From positions 62,001-126,000 of the forward strand of contig JBJHBJ010000001.1 in the NCBI GenBank assembly GCA_050485425.1: a DNA stretch of 64,000 nucleotides, in the 5' to 3' direction. Shown piece after piece: positions 24,417-31,551 of this stretch. The notes beneath the pieces were generated by a model that was not told the DNA's origin, searched no databases, and saw nothing but the letters and a program-made list of their open reading frames with translations. The number at the start of each line of letters is the position of its first letter. Position 1 is the first letter of the stretch. This stretch comes from LSCE01 sp050485425 (GTDB lineage: Bacteria > Pseudomonadota > Gammaproteobacteria > Nitrococcales > Aquisalimonadaceae). The position numbers were made by a program, and so were the translations under genes.

Positions 24417-25277
24417 CTATTGCTGCTGTTGTTGCTCCCCGGCCCGGATCATCGCTTCGTAGCCCTGGCGGAAATCGGGGTAGCGGAACCGGAAGCCGCT
24501 GGCCAGCAGGCGCCGATTGCTGCAGCGCTTGTTGCTGCCGCGAACCCCGCCGGCGTGTCCCGCCTGCCGGGGGCAGTTCGGTAGTCCGAGTCTGCGGGAG
24601 AGCCAGTCCGTGACCTCGTGCATCGGAACGGGCGCGTTGTCCACCGCAAGGTAGACGGGTTCCGGCGCATCCATCATCAGCAGATGCCGCAGGACGGATA
24701 CCGCATCGTCGCGGTGGATGCGGTTGGTCCACTGCGGCGGCTCCGCCACCACCGGATCACCTTGCCGGACCTTGCGGATCAATCGCTCCCGCCCGGGTCC
24801 ATAAATGCCGCCGAAACGCACGCTGACCCCGGGAATGCCGCTGTCGGCCAGCAGTTGCTCGGCCTCCAGCATCCGCCGCCCGGAGAACCCGCCGGGTTCG
24901 GCAGGCGTGAGTTCGTCCACCCAACTGCCGTCGGTCACCCCGTACACGGAGGTGCTGGACACGAACACCAGGCGCCGTGGCGGTACCGGTTGCTGTCGAA
25001 GCCGCTCGGTCAGGTTGCGGAGCCCCTCCACGTAAGCGCGGCGGTAGGCGTCGTCCTCGAAGGCGCCGGGTGTGGCGATATAGCAGACTTGGGTGATGGA
25101 TTGCGGCAGCTTCACCAGGGATGCCGGATCGGTGAGATCGCCCTGGTAGGCCTCGATCGGGGCAGGGATATGCCGGGGGTGACGGCGCAGCCCGATCACG
25201 CGCCGTTCCGGTCCGGCCAGTTGTTGCCCGAGGCTGCAGCCCAGGTCTCCGCAGCCGGCGATCAGCAGTGTGTCCAT
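24417..25277 (-). CDS. NAD(P)-dependent SDR/epimerase family protein (YeeZ-like)
   Basis: The 286 residues begin LLIAGCGDLGCSLGQQL, a Rossmann dinucleotide-binding loop. Extended-SDR features include FVSSTSVYGVTDG and a substrate region VRFGGIYGPGRERLI. The usual YxxxK active site is not clearly present (GFSGRRMLEAEQ occupies that place), so the protein may be a binding rather than a catalytic SDR. It ends in a run of five glutamines. It is divergent from trmH, with only 79 bp between the starts. Confidence 0.85.
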   Translation of the reverse strand: MDTLLIAGCGDLGCSLGQQLAGPERRVIGLRRHPRHIPAPIEAYQGDLTDPASLVKLPQSITQVCYIATPGAFEDDAYRRAYVEGLRNLTERLRQQPVPPRRLVFVSSTSVYGVTDGSWVDELTPAEPGGFSGRRMLEAEQLLADSGIPGVSVRFGGIYGPGRERLIRKVRQGDPVVAEPPQWTNRIHRDDAVSVLRHLLMMDAPEPVYLAVDNAPVPMHEVTDWLSRRLGLPNCPRQAGHAGGVRGSNKRCSNRRLLASGFRFRYPDFRQGYEAMIRAGEQQQQQ

Positions 25278-25356
25278 TGGTGCCCTGCTCTCATTAGCTT
25301 GCCCGGAAAGCCGACCGCTCTACAATAGGCCGCTTTCCGTCAGTAAAGAATGCGTT

Positions 25357-26031
25357 ATGACTGCAACCCGCTACCAGCGCCTGCAAACCGTGCTTGCCCA
25401 GCGCCAGCCCGATCTTACCGTGGCCATGGCCGGGGTGCACAAGGAACACAACGTGTCCGCGGTTATCCGCACCTGCGATGCGGTAGGCGTGTGGGAGGCG
25501 CATGCGCTGGGCCAGCACGGGAGACTGGTGATCCGTCGCACCGCCTCGGCGGGCATCGGCCGGCGCGTGCCGTTGCGCTATCACGATACGGTAGCGGAAG
25601 GGTGTGCCAGCCTGAAGCGGCAGGGCTTCCGGCTGTATGCGGCTCACTGGTCCGGTCGTGCGGTGGACTTCCGTGCGGTGGATTACACCCGGCCTTGCGC
25701 CATCCTGCTGGGTCGCGAACTGGAGGGTATGCCGGAGGAGGCCGCGGACGCTGCCGACGAGCACATCACCATCCCGATGCTGGGGCTGGCGGAATCACTG
25801 AATGTCTCGGTGGCGGCTGCCATTATACTTTACGAGGCGCAACGCCAGCGCCAGCACGCCGGCCTCTACGACACGCCCCGCGTCGATCAGGCGACCCGTG
25901 CCCGCGTGTTGTTCGAATGGATGCACCCCCGCATCGCCCGCCACTGCCAGGCCCACAAGCTGCCATACCCGGAACTGGATAACGACGGTCATATTTGCCG
26001 CGACAGTTGGACCCGGATCCAGGCCGGCTAG
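25357..26031 (+). CDS. trmH: tRNA (guanosine(18)-2'-O)-methyltransferase
   Basis: This SPOUT methyltransferase modifies G18 in the tRNA D-loop. The 224 residues open MTATRYQRLQTVLAQRQPDL, like E. coli TrmH. They have HNVSAVIRTCDAVGV, containing the catalytic-region Asn and Arg, and the knot motifs LLGRELEGMP and IPMLGLAESLNVSVAAAI. A helical C-terminal extension (VLFEWMHPRIARHC) is typical of TrmH and separates it from RlmB. An in-frame TTG at 25270 is rejected. Confidence 0.95.
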   Translation: MTATRYQRLQTVLAQRQPDLTVAMAGVHKEHNVSAVIRTCDAVGVWEAHALGQHGRLVIRRTASAGIGRRVPLRYHDTVAEGCASLKRQGFRLYAAHWSGRAVDFRAVDYTRPCAILLGRELEGMPEEAADAADEHITIPMLGLAESLNVSVAAAIILYEAQRQRQHAGLYDTPRVDQATRARVLFEWMHPRIARHCQAHKLPYPELDNDGHICRDSWTRIQAG

Positions 26032-26101
26032 AACCTTGCCGAAGTGGTGCCGTCCTCGGAGCACAGCGCTGCGCAACGCTTGGGTTTACGGGTTTTAATC
26101 C

Positions 26102-26209
26102 GGCCGGGTGTGGTGACATGCCTGCGGACACGCCGTGAACCCATCCCTGGGGGCTTGACGATCGCATCCCTGCGATCGACAGTCCGCAGGCATGTCCCCA
26201 CACCCGGCC
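26102..26209 (+). repeat. Left ~108-nt hairpin of the compound element
   Basis: A 28-bp outer stem (26102-26129 with 26182-26209) has one mismatch. Inside are the core GGACACGCCGTGAACCCATC (26126-26145) continuing to TGGGGGCTTG, a small CCCA-TCCC-TGGG hairpin, and an 8-bp stem CGATCGCA/TGCGATCG closed by TCCC. Confidence 0.85.
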
Positions 26210-26248
26210 TTGCTTCGGTGGCCGCTTCAAGAGGTGGTTCCGGCGTAG

Positions 26249-26277
26249 GGTGGATGGAGGCGAAGCCGATATCCACC
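26249..26277. repeat. Central palindrome GGTGGAT...ATCCACC
   Basis: GGTGGAT (26249-26255) pairs with ATCCACC (26271-26277), with an inner GGC-GAA-GCC hairpin. From memory, similar GGTGGAT-GGCGAAGCC-ATCCACC palindromes are scattered through many proteobacterial genomes. It sits midway between the two large hairpins. Confidence 0.7.
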
Positions 26278-26317
26278 AATCCGGCAGAGGCCGGATACCG
26301 CAGTGCCACCCCTGCTA

Positions 26318-26427
26318 GGCCGCCGGCGGGATGTTTGCTTCCGGACTGTCGGCGAGAGGGACCTCGCCGACAAGCCCCCATGGATGGGTTCACGGCGTGT
26401 CCGGAAGCAAACATCCCGTCGGCGGCC
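26318..26427 (-). repeat. Right ~110-nt hairpin of the compound element (inverted copy)
   Basis: A 29-bp outer stem (26318-26346 with 26399-26427) has one mismatch. On the minus strand it carries the same core GGACACGCCGTGAACCCATC and TGGGGGCTTG as the left hairpin. Its outer arm is TGTTTGCTTCC instead of ATGCCTGC, and its inner stem is TGTCGGCGAG/CTCGCCGACA instead of CGATCGCA/TGCGATCG. The stems differ yet remain self-complementary. Confidence 0.85.
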
Positions 26428-26492
26428 GGAACGAAGCACCCAAACCCAAACGTTGCGCGGCGCACCGCGCCTGGCATCGCGAAAAATCCGGC

Positions 26493-26530
26493 TGTAACGC
26501 GAGCGCGGGAATGGATCAGTGTTTCCTTAC
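26493..26530 (-). repeat. Dispersed short repeat (GGAAGCGCTGAT family)
   Basis: On the minus strand it starts GTAAGGAAACACTGATCCAT and lies just downstream of the transglycosylase stop. It matches the copy at 7163-7200 in about 31 of 38 positions, including the GTAACGCGA end on the plus strand. Confidence 0.7.
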
Positions 26531-26536
26531 GGGAGA

Positions 26537-27127
26537 CTAGTGGGGGTACCAGTTGTTCTGCCAGGCCTTGTAGACGCGCTCGGGGTACCAGGTCTGGCCC
26601 AGGCTGCCGTTGTAGCGGGCCAGGGCGCGGGTGAGGTTGCCGTTTTCCACGTCCAGGTAGTGGCGCAGGATGGTGGCGCCGAAGCGCAGGTTGGTGCGGG
26701 TGTGGAACAGATTGTCCTCGGGGCGGCCGATCTCGTTCAGCCAGAACGGCATGATCTGCATCAGACCGCGTGCACCGGCACTGGAAATGGCGAAGCGGTT
26801 GAACGCGCTCTCCACCTCGATCACCGCCAGCACCAGTTCCGGCTCCAGATCAGCCTGGTACGCCTCCTGATGCACCATGCGCAGCAACTGCAGCCGCTCG
26901 TCCGGATCGGGCAGGATGCGCTCCAGCCGGCTGCTCATGTCCATCAGCCAGACCTGGGCCACATAGCGGTTCTCGAAACTCACGCCGTTCTCCACCGCCT
27001 CGATAAGCGCTGCGCGCAGGCGGGGATCCACGTCGCCTTCGGACTGGCCCTGGGCCACGACCTGACCGGATGCCGTCAGCAGCCATCCGGTCAGCAGCAG
27101 CATGACCGTGAACCAGCCCCGGATCAT
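26537..27127 (-). CDS. Lytic transglycosylase (SLT domain)
   Basis: The 196-residue exported peptidoglycan-cleaving enzyme has a signal peptide ending VVAQG. The SLT domain contains AVIEVESAFNRFAISSAGA, where the first Glu of ESAFN is catalytic, then GLMQIMPFW and ARYNGS. The short size places it with the small soluble transglycosylases (MltC/Slt-type fold without extra domains). Its ATG overlaps the proS stop, so it depends on proS transcription. Confidence 0.93.
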   Translation of the reverse strand: MIRGWFTVMLLLTGWLLTASGQVVAQGQSEGDVDPRLRAALIEAVENGVSFENRYVAQVWLMDMSSRLERILPDPDERLQLLRMVHQEAYQADLEPELVLAVIEVESAFNRFAISSAGARGLMQIMPFWLNEIGRPEDNLFHTRTNLRFGATILRHYLDVENGNLTRALARYNGSLGQTWYPERVYKAWQNNWYPH

Positions 27128-28833
27128 GACGCCAGGCGCTCCTTCAGGGCGGCAAGCAGGCCCTCCAGCGGCAGATCTTCGCTCTGCTCCCCCTTGCGGC
27201 GGCGGTACTCCACCGTACCTTTCTCCAGGCCGCGATCACCGATGGCGATGCGGTGCGGGATGCCGATCAGCTCCATGTCGGCGAACTTCACGCCGGGACG
27301 GGCATCGCGGTCGTCCCAGCACACATCGACCCCGGCTGCCTGCAACTCCGCGTAAAGCCGCTCGGAGGCGTCCATCACCGCTGGCGACCTGTTCTGGTTA
27401 ATGGAGACGATGGCCACCTGAAACGGTGCAATGGGCTCCGGCCAGGTGATGCCTGCGTCGTCGTGGTTCTGTTCGATGGCAGCGGCGACAATGCGGGATA
27501 CGCCGATCCCGTAGCAGCCCATGGTCACCAGCGTCTGCTGGCCGTCTTCATCCAGCACCTGGGCATTCAGGGCCCGGCTGTAAGTGCGGCCAAGCTGGAA
27601 GACATGGCCGACCTCGATGCCCCGGGCCATGGCCAGTGTGCCCTTGCCGTCCGGGCTGGGATCGCCGGCAACCGCGTCGCGCAGGTCGGCGACCGGCGGC
27701 AGCGGCACGTCGCGGCCCCAGTTGATGCCGAAATAATGTTTGTCGTCGATGTTGGCACCGGCGCTGAAATCGCTGGTGACCGCCACGGTGCGGTCGACGA
27801 TGCAGGGTATCGGCAGTTTCACCGGGCCCAGCGAGCCGGGACCCGCGCCGATGGCGGCCCGGATTTCCGCTTCCGGCACCAGCTCCAGCGGTGTCGCCAC
27901 CTCCGGCAGTCGCTCCGCCTTGATGGTGTTCAGGCTGTGGTCGCCGCGGATGATCAGCGCGATCAGCCCGCCGTCGGCTGCCCGTACCACCAGCGTTTTC
28001 ACGGTTCTCTCGATCGGCGTTCCGTAGTCCCGGACAAGATCGGCGATGGTGCGCGCGCCGGGTGTATCCTCCAGCCGCAGTTCCTCGACGGAGGGCGGGG
28101 CCTCGGCGGCCGGCGCAGCGGCTTCGGCCAGTTCCACGTTGGCGGCATAGTCGCTGCCGTCCGAGAACACGATGGCGTCCTCGCCGGAGTCGGCCAGGAC
28201 ATGGAACTCGTGGGAGGTGTCGCCGCCTATCGCGCCGGAGTCGGCCTGTACGGCGCGGAACCGCAGGCCGGTGCGAGTGAAGATGCGGCTGTAGGTGTCA
28301 TACATGACCTGGTAGGTCTCGCGCAGCGACTCGTCGCTCAGATGGAAGGAGTAGGCGTCCTTCATCAGGAACTCGCGCGCCCGCATCACGCCGAAACGCG
28401 GCCGGATCTCGTCGCGGAACTTGGTCTGGATCTGGTAGTAGTTCACCGGTAGCTGCTTGTAGCTGCGGATCTCGCGCCGGACCAGGTCTGTGATGACCTC
28501 CTCGTGGGTGGGGCCGTAGCAGAATTCCCGGTCGTGCCGGTCGCGCATCTGCAGCAACTGCGGCCCGAACTTGTCCCAGCGGCCGGATTCCTGCCACAGC
28601 TCGGCCGGCTGGATCGCCGGCATCAGCACCTCCACGGCACCGCTGCGGTTCATTTCCTCGCGGACGATGTTCTCCACCTTGCGCAGCACGCGCAGGCCCA
28701 GAGGCATCCACGTGTAGAGGCCGGCCGCCAGCTTGCGGATCATGCCGGCACGTAGCATCAACTGATGGCTGATGATCTCGGCGTCGGCCGGGGTTTCCTT
28801 TGTGGTACCCAGCGGGAATCGGGAAAGACGCAT
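27124..28833 (-). CDS. proS: Prolyl-tRNA synthetase (bacterial type with editing insertion)
   Basis: This class II synthetase has 569 residues (E. coli 572), starting MRLSRFPLGTTKETPADAEI. Motif 2 region SYKQLPVNYYQIQTKFRDE and GCYGIGVSRIVAAAIEQNHD (motif 3) are clear. Between them, about residues 225-400, lies the YbaK-like insertion that clears Ala-tRNA-Pro. The ATG at 28833 has AGGAAC upstream. The lytic transglycosylase gene is coupled at its 3' end. Confidence 0.97.
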   Translation of the reverse strand: MRLSRFPLGTTKETPADAEIISHQLMLRAGMIRKLAAGLYTWMPLGLRVLRKVENIVREEMNRSGAVEVLMPAIQPAELWQESGRWDKFGPQLLQMRDRHDREFCYGPTHEEVITDLVRREIRSYKQLPVNYYQIQTKFRDEIRPRFGVMRAREFLMKDAYSFHLSDESLRETYQVMYDTYSRIFTRTGLRFRAVQADSGAIGGDTSHEFHVLADSGEDAIVFSDGSDYAANVELAEAAAPAAEAPPSVEELRLEDTPGARTIADLVRDYGTPIERTVKTLVVRAADGGLIALIIRGDHSLNTIKAERLPEVATPLELVPEAEIRAAIGAGPGSLGPVKLPIPCIVDRTVAVTSDFSAGANIDDKHYFGINWGRDVPLPPVADLRDAVAGDPSPDGKGTLAMARGIEVGHVFQLGRTYSRALNAQVLDEDGQQTLVTMGCYGIGVSRIVAAAIEQNHDDAGITWPEPIAPFQVAIVSINQNRSPAVMDASERLYAELQAAGVDVCWDDRDARPGVKFADMELIGIPHRIAIGDRGLEKGTVEYRRRKGEQSEDLPLEGLLAALKERLAS

Positions 28834-28864
28834 GAAACGTTCCTGTTCGTGATAATGGGTTTGA

Positions 28865-28903
28865 GGAAGCGCTGATTGCGCACGAGGGATAATCAGCGTT
28901 TCC
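28865..28903. repeat. Inverted pair of dispersed-repeat ends upstream of proS
   Basis: GGAAGCGCTGATT (28865-28877) faces AATCAGCGTTTCC (28891-28903), giving a 13-bp stem with one mismatch and a 13-base loop. It is the only palindromic head-to-head arrangement of the family seen here. It lies in the proS 5' region; the surrounding 250 bp show no gene or clear promoter. Confidence 0.65.
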
Positions 28904-29082
28904 TTAACGAATAACCGCCGCATCCGGAGGTGACGGCGGTTCCAGATCTGGTATGCCGTCCCGCGACGCCTGTACGGCAATGCATCGCGACACCGGCGCC
29001 GGAGACCGCAAGGTTATCTGCGGGACGGCACCCCAGTTTATCATCTGTCGCGCCGGATCATGCCGGTGCAAGGCACGGTCGA

Positions 29083-29523
29083 TCAGCACCATTCCTCAAG
29101 AAACTCACGATTGGTCCCGATCATTTCATGGCGGCGCTCTTCGGTAAGAACCTCAACCTCGCCACCGTCGGTGCGTACCCGCCGTACCGACGGGTCTTCA
29201 AGCAGCTCCAGGTTCTGGCGGACGCGCGCACACTCGCGCTCGCGGGCGGTGTTGGTTTCTTCGGCGCGTGCTTCCCCGCTGCGCTGCCCGGCGCCTCGCT
29301 GTGATTCGTCGCGCTGGGCCGGTGGACTGTCCGGGGAACCACTCGGTGCGGGAGCCGCGCCGCGCATGCGCTCGGCATTGGCATCGGGCGGCGGGGAACT
29401 GCCGTAATGCGTGGTGCCGTCCTCTCCCGTCCAGCGGTAGATGTTGGCCGCCGTTGCGGTGCCGGCGACCAGCAGCGTGGCCATTGCCAGCGTGGCGGCA
29501 AGGGTAATGAATCGCGCTTCCAT
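29083..29523 (-). CDS. DUF4124 domain-containing exported protein
   Basis: The 146 residues begin with a signal peptide (ITLAATLAMATLLVAGTATA). A short DUF4124 motif follows directly (NIYRWTGEDGTTHYGSSPPP). The rest is a polar, Arg/Glu-rich helix (ARERECARVRQNLELLED), probably coiled. The ATG at 29523 has AAGGAG upstream. The family is periplasmic with unknown function. It is divergent from the ilv genes. Confidence 0.88.
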   Translation of the reverse strand: MEARFITLAATLAMATLLVAGTATAANIYRWTGEDGTTHYGSSPPPDANAERMRGAAPAPSGSPDSPPAQRDESQRGAGQRSGEARAEETNTARERECARVRQNLELLEDPSVRRVRTDGGEVEVLTEERRHEMIGTNREFLEEWC

Positions 29524-29615
29524 GACGTACTCCTTCAATTGCAGACAGGACGGGGCAGGCAGGCGCCCGATCAGGTAAACTGCGCTTGTATGCGGCTTGC
29601 ACACTTCTGGGGCTC

Positions 29616-29644
29616 TTGACCTGATCTGGAAACCTCAGTAGTTT
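29616..29644 (+). promoter_or_regulatory. Predicted sigma-70 promoter upstream of ilvH
   Basis: TTGACC (29616-29621) and TAGTTT (29639-29644) are spaced 17 bp. A pyrimidine-rich leader of about 130 bases follows, including a T6 run near 29690. AGGGGG lies just before an ATG at 29713. I see no leader peptide with Leu/Ile/Val codons, so classical attenuation is not evident. Confidence 0.6.
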
Positions 29645-29784
29645 TGCTCCCTTTCACTGCTCCGTTTTCATTGTTTCAACGCCGGTTTTTTGTAGTGCCA
29701 TTAGGGGGTTAGATGGCCCGGCACGGTGCGGGCGGAGCTCCCGGCGGTCCCCATTCCGCAGGTTTATACAGACGAATTGGACTT

Positions 29785-30279
29785 ATGCGGCACATTATCT
29801 CGATTCTCGTGGAGAACGAATTCGGCGCGCTGTCCCGCGTGGCAGGCCTGTTCTCCGCCCGGGGATACAATATCGAATCCCTGACCGTTGCGCCTACCGA
29901 CGATTCCACACTTTCGCGCATGACGCTGGTCACCGTCGGTAACGATCGCATCATCGAACAGATCATCAAGCAGCTCAACAAGCTGCTGGATGTGGTCAAG
30001 GTCATGGACATGACCGAAGGTGCGCACATCGAGCGGGAGATGATGCTGATCAAGGTTTCCGCGACCAACGGCGACAGCCGCGAGGAGATCAAGCGCCTGA
30101 GCGATATCTTCCGCGGACGCATCCTGGATGTCACTGACAAGATCTACACCATCGAGCTGACCGGCGCCGGCAGCAAGCTGGATGCGTTCATCGGCGCGCT
30201 GGGTTCGGACAACATCCTGGAAGTCGTGCGTTCCGGCGTCATCGGCATCTCCAGGGGAGAAAAACACCTGCGCGTCTAG
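29785..30279 (+). CDS. ilvH: Acetolactate synthase regulatory (small) subunit
   Basis: Regulates the catalytic AHAS subunit and confers valine feedback inhibition. The 164 residues begin MRHIISILVENEFGALSRVA, the ACT-domain start typical of IlvH/IlvN, and end GVIGISRGEKHLRV. The 29785 start is set by the family, but its Shine-Dalgarno is poor. An in-frame ATG at 29713 has a much better AGGGGG and would add 24 residues (MARHGAGGAPGGPHSAGLYR...) that match no AHAS subunit I know. The usual catalytic gene ilvI/ilvB, normally directly upstream, is absent. ilvC follows 63 bp later. Confidence 0.93.
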   Translation: MRHIISILVENEFGALSRVAGLFSARGYNIESLTVAPTDDSTLSRMTLVTVGNDRIIEQIIKQLNKLLDVVKVMDMTEGAHIEREMMLIKVSATNGDSREEIKRLSDIFRGRILDVTDKIYTIELTGAGSKLDAFIGALGSDNILEVVRSGVIGISRGEKHLRV

Positions 30280-30342
30280 GCCACGGCCGGTCGCGTTCGC
30301 AACCAGTTTCAACGCTAATCGCACTCATACGACGGGGGCAGA

Positions 30343-31359
30343 ATGAAAGTCTATTACGATAAGGATGCCGACCTTTCCATCATCCAGGGCAAAAAGGTCG
30401 CCATCATCGGTTATGGTTCCCAGGGCCATGCCCATGCCAACAACCTGAAGGAGTCCGGCGGTTCCGTGGTGGTTGGTCTCCGGGAAGGTTCCGGGTCCGC
30501 CGACAAGGCGCGCAAGGCCGGGCTGGACGTGGCCGGCGTGGAAGAGGCGGTCAAGCAGGCCGATTTCGTGATGATCCTGACTCCGGACGAGCATCAGGCG
30601 CGCATCTACCGGGAACAGATCGAGCCGAACCTGAAGCAGGGCGCCGCCATTGCCTTCGCTCACGGCTTCAACATCCATTACGGGCAGATCGAGCCGCGTG
30701 CGGACATCGACGTGATGATGATCGCCCCCAAGGGACCCGGCCATCTGGTGCGTTCCACCTACGTGGACGGCGGCGGTGTTCCCTGCCTGATCGCCATTCA
30801 TCAGAACAGCTCCGGCCAGGCCAAGGAAGTGGCACTGTCCTATGCTTCCGCCGTCGGCGGCGGTCGTGCCGGGGTCATTGAGACTACCTTCCGTGAAGAG
30901 ACCGAGACCGACCTGTTCGGCGAACAGGCCGTGCTCTGCGGCGGTCTCACGTCGCTGATCCAGGCCGGTTTCGAGACGCTGACCGATGCCGGTTACAGCC
31001 CGGAGATGGCGTACTTCGAGTGTCTGCACGAGGTGAAGCTGATCGTGGACCTGATCTACGAGGGCGGCATCGCCAACATGCGCTACTCCATTTCCAACAC
31101 CGCCGAATACGGTGATTTCGTCAGCGGCCCGCGCGTCATCAACGACGAATCCCGCAAGGCCATGAAAGCCATCCTGGATGACATCCAGACCGGCAAGTTC
31201 GCCCGCGACTTCATCCTGGAAAACCAGGCCAACGCTGCCACGCTGAAGGCACGCCGGCGCATCGCCCGTGAGCATCCCATCGAAGTGGTGGGCGAGAAGC
31301 TGCGCGACATGATGCCCTGGATTCGCCAGAAGCAGCTGGTGGACAAGACGAAGAACTGA
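30343..31359 (+). CDS. ilvC: Ketol-acid reductoisomerase (class I, NADP-dependent)
   Basis: Converts acetolactate to dihydroxyisovalerate in branched-chain amino acid synthesis. The 338 residues start MKVYYDKDADLSIIQGKKVA. They carry the Rossmann loop IGYGSQGHAHANNLK, then APKGPGHLVRSTY, and the Mg-binding helices around TDLFGEQAVLCGG and MAYFECLHEVKLIVDLIYEGG. Length is the short class I form. A GGGG-rich ribosome-binding site precedes the ATG. A strong terminator follows the stop. Confidence 0.98.
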   Translation: MKVYYDKDADLSIIQGKKVAIIGYGSQGHAHANNLKESGGSVVVGLREGSGSADKARKAGLDVAGVEEAVKQADFVMILTPDEHQARIYREQIEPNLKQGAAIAFAHGFNIHYGQIEPRADIDVMMIAPKGPGHLVRSTYVDGGGVPCLIAIHQNSSGQAKEVALSYASAVGGGRAGVIETTFREETETDLFGEQAVLCGGLTSLIQAGFETLTDAGYSPEMAYFECLHEVKLIVDLIYEGGIANMRYSISNTAEYGDFVSGPRVINDESRKAMKAILDDIQTGKFARDFILENQANAATLKARRRIAREHPIEVVGEKLRDMMPWIRQKQLVDKTKN

Positions 31360-31400
31360 TCGAGGCGGTCCGGTCCCGGGCCGCGATCCGAACGATTCGG

Positions 31401-31435
31401 CCGCCAGCCTGCCTATGCGCAGGCTGGCGGTTTTT
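31401..31435 (+). terminator. Rho-independent terminator after ilvC
   Basis: CCGCCAGCCTG (31401-31411) pairs perfectly with CAGGCTGGCGG (31420-31430) over an eight-base loop and is followed by TTTTT. It separates ilvHC from pssA. I see no obvious promoter in the next ~115 bp before pssA. Confidence 0.92.
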
Positions 31436-31551
31436 CGTTGCGGCGGGGGAAGGCGCAACGCCATCTGTGCTACTGTTGAGAGCGCACCGAACGGCAGAGA
31501 GAGGGCCTGTCCGGTTCGCGAGGTTTCGTTCAAGGAGTCAGTTGCAGTCCC

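Larger units (their letters stand above)
26071..26458. repeat. Compound palindromic element with 17-bp terminal inverted repeats
   Basis: The ends GCGCAACGCTTGGGTTT (26071-26087) and AAACCCAAACGTTGCGC (26442-26458) are inverted repeats with one mismatch. Inside lie a left hairpin (26102-26209), a central palindrome (26249-26277) and a right hairpin (26318-26427). The right hairpin is an inverted copy of the left core with different stem arms. There is no transposase and I see no clear target-site duplication. It may be a miniature transposable-like element or a pair of structured intergenic repeats; see findings. Confidence 0.8.
26032..26536. other. Gene-free region packed with inverted repeats
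   Basis: About 505 bp between the trmH and transglycosylase stop codons. It contains the compound palindromic element (26071-26458) and one copy of the dispersed short repeat (26493-26530). Both flanking genes converge on it, so it is 3' untranslated sequence for both. Open frames across it have no start-site support and reflect the palindromic GC-rich composition. Confidence 0.85.

Noticed and set aside
26071..26458. CRISPR array
   Set aside because: Repeats here are inverted, only two copies, and differ in their arms; there are no regular spacers and no cas genes.
26044..26634. Open frames crossing the palindromic block
   Set aside because: They read through self-complementary DNA, repeat the same peptides in mirrored form (for example RRDVCF and RRHVPTP) and lack start sites.
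29713..29784. Longer ilvH from the ATG at 29713
   Set aside because: The extra 24 residues are Gly/Pro/Arg-rich and absent from the family. I keep 29785, while noting the better ribosome-binding site of the upstream ATG.
29645..29784. ilv leader-peptide attenuator
   Set aside because: No short open frame with Leu/Ile/Val codons and no clear competing hairpins; only a T6 run is present.
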